A stretch of DNA of 64,000 bases, taken from Macrotis lagotis (Eukaryota > Chordata > Mammalia > Peramelemorphia > Peramelidae). The first letter of the stretch is position 1. Every line of letters starts with the position of its first letter. The notes beneath the pieces are model-generated. The model worked only from the letters and a program-made list of their open reading frames with translations. It had not been told where the DNA came from and made no database searches. Location: the NCBI RefSeq assembly GCF_037893015.1, contig NC_133666.1, positions 163,627,611-163,691,610 of the forward strand. Direction: 5' to 3'. Below, piece after piece: positions 49,373 through 59,977 of the stretch. Both the position numbers and the translations under genes were made by a program.

Positions 49373-49549
49373 AACATCTGCTGCAAAGGACAAGACTTGA
49401 AAAGAATTCCAGAAAGGTCTTGGTAAGATACCCAAGTTCCTCATCCTCTGCAATAACTATTAGTGAATAAAATAAGCTGCAGTTTCACAAATACTTTCAT
49501 ATTTAGTGACTCCACTGAAAAATGACTTAAGAGAAGATGATGGAAAATA

Positions 49550-50050
49550 TGGGTCAGTAAGCAGCTCTTTTTGTAGTGATAAAGAATTGGAAATTGAGGG
49601 GATGTTCATCAATTGGGGAATGGCTAAACAAGTTGTGGTACATGAATACTATGGAATATTATTGTTCTGTAAGAAACAATAAATGGTCAGAATCTTGAGA
49701 AGCATGGAATGACTTATAGATCTGATGCTGATTAGAGTCGAGAACAATTTGCACATCAACATTATGAGATGAACATCCTTGATGGAAGCAACTCTTCTTC
49801 GCAGACTAGAGATTTAGGACAACTGTATTTCACAGATTATGGACTATATTATCCCAAACCAGAAGAAGAAGAAAAACAAAGCAAAACACAGAAAAACAAA
49901 TACCCCTACTGAATCTGATGAACACTTCATTAAAATTTTCTCTTATGTGTCTCTTTCCCTTAATCCTAATTCCTCATGCCAAAAATTACTAATTTGTAAA
50001 CATATATGTAAAATGTAAAAAAAAATATGTAAAATGCCAACTTGAGGAAG
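49550..50050 (+). repeat. LINE-1 3' end, 5'-truncated
   Basis: Begins within the ORF2 C-terminal region ('tttgtagtgataaagaattgg', 'atcaattggggaatggctaa') and runs through a 3'UTR with 'agcaaaacacagaaaaacaa' and 'cttaatcctaattcctcatg' into a tail that has expanded as GAAA repeats. The same 3'UTR occurs inverted at 54285-54440. Confidence 0.8.
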
Positions 50051-50053
50051 GAA

Positions 50054-50123
<70 letters not shown>

Positions 50124-50147
50124 AAAAGAAAAAGAAAGAAAGAAAGT
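50046..50147 (+). repeat. (GAAA)n microsatellite
   Basis: 'ggaaggaaggaag' followed by about 20 gaaa units with two aaaaag breaks. It grew from the L1 A-tail. Its minus strand reads as an apparent F/S-rich open frame that is not a gene. Confidence 0.95.
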
Positions 50148-50344
50148 CATAATAAACAAAAGGAAAATATGGGTCAGGAATAAGCAAAAAGAGTGTCCAA
50201 AGTCTTGCAGAATACAAGAGAATGGCTAGATAATATGTTTTCTTCAATGAAAGAATTAGAAGCCAGACATACTGAACCTTTAATATTGTAACAACAAAAA
50301 TTAAATCCAAAATATATTTAATGCATTGTAAACTTATTTGGGGT

Positions 50345-52071
50345 AAGGGGCAGAGTCAAGTTGGTACAATAAAAGCTGTCCTCCAAGCCCTTCCAACTAT
50401 CTTTAAATAATGACTCTAAAGATATTCTAGAGTGGAAGAACCCACAGAAAGCCTTCATGAAAGGCTTTTTCCAGGTCAAGACAAATTGGAAGATCAGGTC
50501 TGTTGCATCAGCATAAGAGAGGAGCACAATTGAGGACAAGTTACATCACAACTAACTAGCTCCAGAAATCCAGGAACAGATACTGGGGTGACTTGATCAG
50601 TGGTAGTGGGGGTGGTTTACAGACTTCTCAGTCCAGAGACTGCAAAAGTCAATTTAGAAGGTCAGCATGCAAAATCTGCTACACTGGGGTGATAGTGGTA
50701 TGATAGTCCATCATTGGCAAACATAAGCTCCTAGCTCAATGGACCATTAGCAGTCCTTGGGAGCCTTGATTCCCAGGTGGTAAGGGTGGGGCTCTTTCCT
50801 ATCTGTGAGGCAGGACTCTGTTCCTTTGTGCTGTGATCTGAGTTACAGTACCACATCACAGTCCCGGGAAGAAGAGCAGTAGCAAGAGAGAGAGCTTGTT
50901 GATGCAGAGGAGCAGGAGACCCTCTTCATACCTCCAGAGCAGAAAAAGAATACTTGTGGTCACCTACAGACCAGAGATCAGACCAAGAAAGCAGTTGAAA
51001 GAAACCTCTCCTTTCTTGTACCTTGGAAAAATTAAAAACTTCCTGGACCCTAGAAGAATTTCTATAAACAGTTGCAAAACTGCTCACAAAATCATGGGAT
51101 AGTTATCAGTGGTATTTATGTTCATATTAAAAAAATGTCTTAAATCACTAATGATTAGAGAAATGAAAATTAGAAGAATGCTGAGGTATTTACCTTATAC
51201 TTATTGAATTGACAAATAGGATAGAAGGAGGAATGGAGTGAATAATACACAATTGGAGGAGCTGTGAAATCATTCAATAATTCTATAGATCAAATTGGAA
51301 CTAATAACCCAAAAGGTTATAAAAGTATGTCTATTCTTTGACCTAGCAATGCCACTATGAGATCCATAATTCAGAAGAGTTGCAAACCAGGAAAGAAATA
51401 TTTACAACAGCTCTTATCTGGCAAGATGGAAAGGTACTGATCATATTTGTATAATTTGACAATTGCATGAGACAAAAACATGTCATCTCTACCACGTGCT
51501 AATTTAAAACAAAGTACATTTAATTCAGTAGAGCAGAATTTTATATTAAAATCTGTCTTCCAATAAGGTATCTGTTATGCCCAACAGTTGAGAAATGGCT
51601 GGACAAATAGTGGCATGTGGTTAAGAGGAAATGCTATTGTGCTATAAGAAATTGTGAGCAGGATACTCTCAGTAAAATCTGGAAAGAATTTCAGGACCTG
51701 GTGCAATGAGAAATGCACTATATACAAAAGAACATCAGTATTGTAGTATGATAAGCTTTGAATGATTTAACTTTTTTTTGTAGTGTTTTCATTAAGACAA
51801 CTGAAGGGGTTTATAATAAAGGGTACTATCCAACCTCAAAGACAGAATTGATAGTATCTGAATACAGATTGAAGCATACTTTTTAATGTTATGTTTCTTG
51901 AGATGTTTTTTGGGGTGTGTGGAGGATCTATGTTTATTTTCACAACATGTATCTTATGAAAATGATTTCCATGAAATCACATTTTAACCTATTTCAAATA
52001 AATTGCTTTCTCAATTAGGGACAGTGGGATGGGAAGAAGCAAGAGAATTTGAAGCTTAAATTTTAAAAATC
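50345..52071 (+). mobile_element. LINE-1 deletion derivative: 5'UTR joined to ORF2 end and 3'UTR
   Basis: The 5'UTR starts 'ggcagagtcaagttggtaca' and includes 'gactctaaagatattctaga' (the second-L1 type). At about 51110 the sequence switches to the ORF2 C-terminal region ('atgattagagaaatgaaaat', 'gctgaggtatttaccttata') and then to the 'second subfamily' 3'UTR, ending near 52071. ORF1 and most of ORF2 are absent. A 136-bp foreign segment (51441-51576) interrupts the ORF2 end. It shares its 5'UTR and 3'UTR types with 31085-34366, but the internal deletion differs. Confidence 0.7.
51441..51576 (+). repeat. 136-bp segment inserted in L1, paralog of 53347-53660
   Basis: It begins 'tcatatttgtataatttgac' and ends 'ccaataaggtatctgtt'. 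On both sides the L1 ORF2 end is continuous ('ggcaagatggaaaggtactga' before, 'atgcccaacagttg' after). The segment is about 85-90 percent identical to 53347-53660 minus the SINE there. It therefore preserves the sequence as it was before that SINE inserted. Confidence 0.85.
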
Positions 52072-52240
52072 AATGTTAGGGGTGGCTAGATGGCACAGTG
52101 GATAAAGTACCAGCCATGGAGTCAGGAGTACTTGGTTTCAAATCCGGTCTCAGACACTTAATAACTACCTAGCTGTGTGGCCTTGGGCAAGCCACTTAAC
52201 CCCATTTGCCTTGCAAAAAACTAAAAAAAAAAGAATGTTA
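52072..52240 (+). mobile_element. tRNA-like SINE with 7-bp target duplication
   Basis: Body 52079-52233: 'gtggctagatggcacagtgg', 'tggagtcaggagtacttggt', 'ttaataactacctagctgtg', 'tgccttgcaaaaaactaaaa'. Flanked by aatgtta at 52072-52078 and 52234-52240. It sits at the 3' edge of the L1 derivative. Confidence 0.92.
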
Positions 52241-53346
52241 AAATTTGTTTTAACAGGTAAACAGGAGAAATTATACACATGTATGTATAATGCATATGGA
52301 TATGTATATACATATATATGCATATATTAATTAAAAAGGAAAATATTAAATGAATGAAAAGGTATTTTTTAATCCAAGTAAGATATATGACTCAAGGGAA
52401 ATAAAACTTCTCTGAAGTCAGAGGATGTAGCTTCCAATTTTTCATGTAACATGTTCTAACTCCATGAATTTTTGCAATACATGTTATTTCCCCAGATTTT
52501 TATTTCCATATCTGCAAATTGACTCTTGTTAAACAAATTTTTGGCATTGAAAAATGAGAAATGTACTAAGAAACAGAAAGCAATGCCATTTATAACAATT
52601 TCTTTAATAGAAAGAATGATATAAATATATTGAATAAACTAACAATAAGACCACAAAAGCTTATGAAGCAAAAATAAATGTAAAAAAAAAAACTTGATTT
52701 CCTTGAGAAACAAAAAATAAGGCAACCAGAGGAAATAATCATTTTGATTATGAACTCAACCCATTTGTAAAGTTGGAAAATTGTGTGATAGAATATTGTA
52801 AATTATTTTGCTGTACAAAATAACAAAAAATAGCAAAAGCAAATAAAGTTTAAATTAATTTTGACAAGAGACTCAATGAAAATTATTCGGAGTGCATTTA
52901 AAGATGAAATTGAAAGGATAAAAATTGTTGAAAATAGAAAAAAATGTAATAAAATTTTTTTTCATTAATCAACTGTCTCATAAATGAGACGTGAACCATT
53001 TAGATTCTTACATCTTCAATTCAGATACGCCGTAAGAAAAAGTGAAAATAATACATCAATGGGCAAAAGAAGCTAGATTAAATTACACATGCAGATACAT
53101 TGATAGATTAATTATCAAATCATTTCATTAGTGGAAGGATAGTAAAGACTTGAAAATAGTATCAAATCATTTTATTAACAATACTAAGAAGACAAAGTTG
53201 ATAATATATCATAAATTACCAACTAATATATTTACCAACAGTCCCATTTAGACACCTAGGCCCCCCTACACAGAGTAGGTATTTGATGAAAGCATAAAAG
53301 TGAGATGAGCAGGCTTTTGCCATTTACACATTGATATTCTATAGAT
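52241..53346. other. AT-rich unassigned DNA
   Basis: Nothing recognisable as a gene. It may be very old LINE sequence (lysine/asparagine-rich translation) but no motif supports that. Confidence 0.45.
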
Positions 53347-53660
53347 GAACATATTTGTGTAATTTGACAATTGAATAAGACAATAACAGATGTCATTTCT
53401 ACCATTTGTTAATGTTAAAACAAAGTGCAAGGGAAGCTAGGTGGCATAGTGTATAAAGCACTGGCCCTGGAGTCAGGAGTACCTGGTTTCAAATCTGGTC
53501 TCAGACACTTAATAATTACCTAACTGTGTGGCCTTGGGCAAGCCACTTAACCCTGTTTGCCTTGCAAAAACCTAAAGAAAAAATAAAAAAAAAACAAAGT
53601 GCATTTAATTCAGTAGAGCAAAATTCTATATTTAAAAAGTCTTGCAATAAGGTATCTGTT
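53347..53660 (+). repeat. SINE-interrupted copy of the 136-bp segment
   Basis: Matches 51441-51576 on both sides of a SINE: 'atatttgtgtaatttgacaa' to 'ttaaaacaaagtgca', then after the SINE 'acaaagtgcatttaattcag' to 'aataaggtatctgtt'. The other copy lacks the SINE, giving an empty-site/filled-site pair in one window. Confidence 0.85.
53417..53603 (+). mobile_element. tRNA-like SINE with 13-bp target duplication
   Basis: Body 53430-53590: 'gctaggtggcatagtgtata', 'tggagtcaggagtacctggt', 'ttaataattacctaactgtg', 'tgccttgcaaaaacctaaag', then an A-rich tail. Flanked by aaaacaaagtgca at 53417-53429 and 53591-53603. The paralogous segment at 51441-51576 carries only one copy of the target ('aaaacaaagtaca'). 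Confidence 0.95.
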
Positions 53661-54057
53661 TTACTTAAGTGAGAAATCATAGAAGATTTCATGAAAGATG
53701 AAAAAAAAGTCTGAAGTTTCATGGTTTCATTTTATTGAGTCTGTGAATTTTGGATGGGACTAATAATTACATCTTTCTCTATAATATTTTATTTTGCTTT
53801 TAAATAAGAGTTTCTGAGACATAATGTCCTAACTCAAGAAAATAAATTTATAATTGTAAGGATTTAATTTCTTTGGCAGTTCAGTGAACCAGAAACTTAG
53901 GGTCAAGTGAATCAGATTAGTGGATCAAGGAAATTGCACTATTTAGCTAGCTATTTTATCTGTGAAGGGAACTGATGGTACTTATATCCCTGCCTGCTAG
54001 AATGAAAAGAAAATAATGTATTGACACAAAGCAGAAAACAAGTCAAGGGTTACTTTT
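53661..54057. other. unassigned DNA
   Basis: No gene or named repeat recognised. Confidence 0.45.
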
Positions 54058-54450
54058 TTTTTGAATGACAATCTTTTGTTTTTCCTCTGTCTAACTTTTT
54101 CATGTATCTTTTTTCTAGTATTTGATACTTTATTTTTCCAGATACATGTTACTAAAGTTTTTCAACATTCATCCATATACATATGCAAATTTTTAAGTAA
54201 CAACATTTCCTTCCACCCTTCCTTCCCATGTCCTACTGCCTCAGCAGTTAACAGTCAGGTGAATCATTTTTGTTAAATATGTTTACAGACTAGTCATTAT
54301 TACTATGAGGAATTAGGATTAAGGGAAAAAAATACATGAGAAATTTTTCAAAAAGTGAATATAATTTCATCAGATTTTGAAGGGTATATTTTGTTTGTTT
54401 TTGCTTTGCTTTGTTTTACTTCCTCTGGATGAGGATAGCCTTGTCCTTAG
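54058..54450 (-). repeat. LINE-1 3' end and 3'UTR, reverse orientation
   Basis: 54285-54440 is the reverse complement of the 3'UTR at 49860-49960 ('tgaggaattaggattaaggg', 'atcagattttgaagggtata', 'tttgctttgctttgttttac'). The adjoining pyrimidine-rich block 'ccttccacccttccttcccat' fits the L1 tail side. It is probably the 3' end of the broken L1 that continues at 54672. Confidence 0.7.
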
Positions 54451-54539
54451 CCCCTCTAATAGGGCTGTCCTAGTTCTCTGAACTGCTTAGAGGAATTGTT
54501 GCAGAAAGAAATAATACAGTATCACAGAAGAAGAGGGAC

Positions 54540-54553
54540 AGGAGACACAGACA

Positions 54554-54597
<44 letters not shown>

Positions 54598-54627
54598 CAC
54601 ACACAGAGAGAGAGAGAGAGACAGAGA

Positions 54628-54665
<38 letters not shown>

Positions 54666-54666
54666 C
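54540..54666 (+). repeat. (CA)n(GA)n compound microsatellite
   Basis: About 25 ca units with one 'tgca' break, then about 27 ga units broken by 'gaca' at intervals. Confidence 0.96.
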
Positions 54667-54671
54667 AAAGG

Positions 54672-56860
54672 AAACCTTTATCAGAACTCCTTGTTGTGAA
54701 GATTTTTTCCAGTTTTCAGTTTTCCTTTTAATTTTGGTACCATTGATTAATGTAAAAACCTCTTAACTTAATATAGTCAAAATCATTCATTTTGCAGTTT
54801 AAAATATACTCTATTTCTTGTTTGGTCATAAATTTTCCCCTTTTTATAGAACTGATAGATCGAGTATTTCTTTATCTATGATATCATTCTTTATGTCTAA
54901 ATTCTGTACCAATTTTTACTTATTTTGTTATAAGGTGTGAGATGTGGGTCTATGCCTAGTTTTGCCATACTTTTATCCAGTTTTCCAAACAATCTTTGTC
55001 AAATAGTGATTTCTTATCCTAGAAGCTAATATCTTTGACTTTGTCAAAGAATAGATTACTCTAGACATTTATTACTGTTTCTTTTGACCTATTCTAATCC
55101 ACACATCCATTTCTCTAATTTTTAACCAGTACCAGGCAGTATTGATGGCTACATCCTTTACATTTTTTATCAGTTCCCTTGCTATTCTTGACCTTTTGTT
55201 GCTCCAGATGAATTTTGTTACTATTTTTTTTAGTATTATAAAATAATTATTTGGTAGTTTGGTTTGTATGGCACTGAATAGTAATTAAATTTGGGTAGAA
55301 TTATCATTTTTATTATATTAGCTTGACTTAACCATGGGCAATTGATATTTTTCCAATTGTTTACATATGGCTTTAGTAGTGTGAGAAGTGTTCTGTAATT
55401 GTGTTCATACAGTTTCTAAGCTTGCCTTGGTAGGTATATTCCCAAATATTTAATGTTGTCTACAGTTACATTAAATGGAAATTCTCTTTTTGTCTCTTGA
55501 TATTTGACTTTATTGTTCTCATATAAAAATGCTGATGATTTATGTGGGTTTATTTTATATCCTGCTATTTTTCTGGATTTGTTTATTGCTTCAATGATTT
55601 TTTAGGATGTATTTCTCAGTTCTCAGTTCTCATCTATAAAGAGTGAAAGTTTTGCTTCTTCATTGCCAATTTCAATTCCTTCAATTTCTTTTTCTTCTCT
55701 TATTGCTAAAGTTAACATTGCCAATACTATACTGAATAATAATGGTCACTCATCATTTAAATTAAGTTACATAATCCCTGATTAATTTTTGATTTATCTT
55801 TCTATTTCTATGATCCTTTATTACATACAGTTTTTATTGCATCATGATCTGAGAAGTATGTAGTTATTATTTCTGCCATTCTGCATTTGATTATAAGGTT
55901 TTTATGCCCTAGTAAATGATCACTTTTGGTACAGGTGCCTTGTGCTGCAGAGAAAAGGGTATATTCTTTCCTATCCCCATTAAGTTTTCTCCAGAGCTCT
56001 ATTGTACCTCAGTTTTCTAAGATTTTATTCATTTTCTTAACTTCTTTTCTATTTGTTTTGTGGTTATATTTATCTAGCTCTGAGGGAGAGGTTGAGGTTC
56101 CCCATTATTAAAATTTTGCTATGTCCCCTTGTAATTTATTCATCTTTTTCACTAAAAATTTGAATGCTATAACACCAGGTGCATACATGTTTAATAAAGT
56201 TATACTTTCCTTATCTATGGTGCCTTTTAAAAATTTATAGTTTCCTTCCTTATCCCATTCAATGAGATCCATTTTTCCTTTTGTTTATCTAAAAATCAAG
56301 ATCACTGGATTTTTTTTACTTCAGCTGAAGCATAATATATTTTAGTCTATCCTTTTACCTTTACCCTCTTTATATCACTCTGCTACAAATGTGTTTCTTG
56401 TAAACAACATATTGCAGAACAACATAATTTTAAACAACATCTTGTAAACAACATATTTAGACCATTCTGCTCTCTGCTCTGTTTTATGGGAGAGTTCATT
56501 CCATTCATATTTTCAGTGGACTACTAATTCTGTATTTCCCTCTGTGCTCTCTTTCCTTTCCTCTTACTCCTCCTCACCAAAGTTTTACTTCTTTTCCCAT
56601 TTAACTTTTCTTTTAAAATTTAACTTTAAGTTTATTTTTTATTTGTATTTTCCCTTTGCCTTTTATCAGTCCCTTCGCCCCTTTTCTTTCCATTCCCCCA
56701 TGCTTTCCTGTAGAGTAGGATACATTTTTAAACCCAAGTGGGAAAGTATCTTGTTCCTTGTCTGGGCCAAATCTATTGATTAGAATTTACTCAGTATTCA
56801 CTCCTTCCCTTTTTCCCCATCTAATATACTAGATCTTTGTAGCTCTTTACTTGTTGTTAT
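54672..56860 (-). mobile_element. LINE-1, reverse orientation, internally deleted
   Basis: Read on the minus strand: spacer (56860-56500, purine-rich), endonuclease region (about 56400-55790, containing 'gatcatgatgcaataaaaac', the SDHNAI-equivalent), then an abrupt switch near 55750 to the RT/thumb region ('cataaatcatcagcattttt', equivalent to N-P-H-K-S-S at about 55545) and the ORF2 C-terminal region down to 54672. About half of the RT is missing. All frames are broken. Confidence 0.8.
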
Positions 56861-58191
56861 TTATATTTGAAGTACTGTCAATCCTATCATCATCAAATAA
56901 AGCTTAATTGATTGCTTGATTGCTTGATCAACTCAAAGTACTATGATTAAAAGTACAATCACAGATAGATTGCTTTATTGTTTGATAAGCAGCATTGTCT
57001 CAAAGTCACTAATTACCCTCCCCTCTTCTCTCTCATTAGAATGTACTTCTCAAGAATCTTGAATTATATCAAACTATAATAATTTTATACCTTGCTCTCT
57101 TTTCCTTTTATAATATTTTACTTGTTCTCCAATTATATGCAAATAGTAGTTTCTACTTTTAATTTTTGTAGTTTTGAATTTTGCAGTTTTTCCCCATCCT
57201 CACTTCCCTCCCCTTACATAACCACAGAAAGCAATCTAATAATTTACCTTGTTTTCATGCTATACATTGATCAAAATTGAATGTGTTGAGGAAAAAAAAC
57301 ACAACCTTTAGGAAGAAATAAAATGTAAGAAATAGGAAAATGATGTATTACATAAAATAGCTTTTTTAAAAATTAAAGGTAATCAGTTTTGGTCTTTCTT
57401 TAAACTCTACAATTCATTTTCTGGATATAGATGGCATTCTCCCTAACAAATACCCTAAAATTGTACCGGATTATTGTACTGTTGGAATGAGCAGGTCCAT
57501 TAAGGCTGTTCATCGCCCCCATAATACTGGTAGGGTGCACAATGCTTTTTCTGATTCTGCTGATCTTGTTCAGGATCAGTTCATATAAGTCTTTCCAGGC
57601 TCCTCTGAAGTCCCATTCCTAATATTTATAATAGAATAGGTATGTTTCATAACATACATATAACACTATATGTTTAGCCATTCCTCAATTGATGGATATT
57701 ACCTCAATTTCCAGCTCTTTGCTACTACAAATAGAGTTGCCATGAATACATCTGATGAATAGATTTGTACAAGTGATGCTTTTCCCTGTTTTTCTTGATC
57801 TCTTCAGGGTACCAGCCAAGTAGTGGTATTGCTGGATAAAGGGTATGCACATTTTTATTGCCCTTTGGCCATAATTCCAAATTAGTCTCCAGAAAAGAGA
57901 TGATCGGTTCACAGCTCCACCAACAATGCATTGGTGTTTCAGATTTCCCACATCCCTTTCAACACTGATCATTGACCTTTCTGGTCATTTTGATCAACAT
58001 GAGATGTGTGAGGTGGTACCTCAGAGGTGCATTAATCTGCATTTCTCTAATCAGTAATGATTTAGAGGAATTTTTCATATGACTATAGATAGCTTTGATT
58101 TCCACATCTGCAAATTACCTTTGCATATCCTTTGACTATTTTCAATTACAGAATGACTTTCTTTTATAAATTTGATAATTTGATTCAGTTC

Positions 58192-58209
58192 TACATATAT
58201 ATATATATG

Positions 58210-58245
<36 letters not shown>
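58192..58245. repeat. (TA)n-rich microsatellite
   Basis: ta units with two 'tgta' breaks inside the L1 ORF2 C-terminal region. Confidence 0.9.
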
Positions 58246-58246
<1 letters not shown>

Positions 58247-59278
58247 GTATATTAGAAATGAGGCCTTTGTCAGAAAAAGTAGTTATGAAAATTGTTTCCC
58301 AATTTACTACATTTCTTTTGATCTTGGTGACAGTGGATTTATTTGTGGAAAAACTTTTCAATTTAATGTAATCAAAACTATCTAAATTATTATTTATGAT
58401 ATTCTCTATCTCTTCCTTGGGCCTAAACTCTTCCTCTTTCCATAGATCTGACAGGAATACTATTCCTTGTTCTCCTAGTTTGACTTTTATGTCTAAAATA
58501 ATAATTGTCTTTAACTCTAAAACCTCTGTTCATTTGATCTTGTCTTGGTATATGGTGTGAGATGTTGGTCTAAATCAAGTTTCTGCCATACAATCTTCCA
58601 GTTTTCCCAATTGTTTTGTCAAAGAAGTACTTCTGATACCAGAATTTGGGCTCTTGATTAATAAAATCTATCCTTTTGTCTCTTTTGTGCCTACCAGTTT
58701 CCATGGATCCACCACTTTATTTCTTAGTCAGTACTAGGCAGTTTTGATAACTGATGCTTCATAATATAATTTAAGATCTGATAAGGATAAGCCACCTTCT
58801 TTTGCACTCATTTCCATTAAATCCCTTGATATTCTTGACTTTTTGTTTATACATATCAATTTAGTTACAAATTTTTCTAACTCATTAAAGCCATCTTTTC
58901 AAAGTTTGATTGGTATGGCACTAAATAAGTAGCTTAATTTAGGTGGAATTGTCATTCTTTTTATGAAATTAACTCATCTTATCCAAGAGCAATTGATATT
59001 TGTCCAGTTCCTTAAATTTGAATTTATTTGTGTGAAAATTGTTTTATAGAATTTTAAAGACTTTCTGAGTCTGCCTTGGCAGGTAAACTCCCAAGTATTT
59101 TATATTAACAGAAATTCCAAAGAGGGATTTCTCTTTGTAGCACTTGCTATGTATCTTACTGGTGATATATGGAAATGCTGAGTTTTTGTGTGGGTTTATT
59201 TACATCCTGTGACTAAGCTAAAGTTACTAATTGCTTCTTATAATTTTTTAGATGTTTTTTTCGGGCTTTCTATGTTTT

Positions 59279-59303
59279 ACACACACACATACACACACAC
59301 ACC

Positions 59304-59355
<52 letters not shown>
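59279..59355 (+). repeat. (CA)n(TA)n compound microsatellite
   Basis: About 10 ca units with breaks, then about 25 ta units, placed in the RT part of the reverse-oriented L1. Confidence 0.95.
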
Positions 59356-59359
<4 letters not shown>

Positions 59360-59821
59360 TACAATTCTAATTCCTTCAAATACTTTCTCTTCTCTTATTG
59401 CTGAAGCTAACATTACTAATAAAAAATTGAATAGTAGTGGTGATAAAAGGCATCCTTATTTCATCTGGATCCTATTGGGAATGCATTTAGCTTATCCCCT
59501 TTGCATATAATGCTTGTTGATAGCTTCAGATAGATAGTGTTTACCATTCTAAGGAATAATCCATTTATTCCTATGTCTCTAGTGTTTTTATTAGGAATGG
59601 GTGCTGTATTTTGTCAGTCTTTTTCAGTATCTATTAAGATAACCATATGATTTCTGCTAAATTTATTATTGATATAATCAGTAATGCTGACAGTTTTCCT
59701 AAAATTGAACCAACCCTGCATTCCTGGAATAAATCCTATAGGATAATAATGTATAATCCTAGTGATAGCTTGCTGTAATCATTTTGCTAAAATGTTATTT
59801 AAGATTTTTGCATCAATATAC

Positions 59822-59977
59822 TTTTTTAAAATTTTATTTTATTTAACGCAGTGGGATTTGAGTTACTTGTCCAAGGTCACACAGCTAGGCAATTATTAAG
59901 TGTTGAGGAAGCATATGAACTCAGGTCCTCCTAATTCCAGGGCCAGTGCTCTATTCACTCTGCCACCTAACTGCTTC
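59822..59977 (-). mobile_element. tRNA-like SINE, older subfamily, reverse orientation
   Basis: Plus strand: T-rich start, 'gagttacttgtccaaggtca', 'cacagctaggcaattattaa', 'gaactcaggtcctcctaatt', 'ccagggccagtgctctattc', 'actctgccacctaactgctt'. It is diverged relative to the young copies. It is inserted into the RT region of the 57-64 kb L1 in the same orientation. Confidence 0.88.

Noticed and set aside
49088-49453. 121-codon minus-strand frame
   Set aside because: It spans the 5' LTR edge and flanking DNA; no viral or host motif, and it crosses the integration boundary.
49966-50310. Minus-strand 114-codon frame with F/S repeats
   Set aside because: It arises from the (GAAA)n tract; the flanks are L1 3'UTR.
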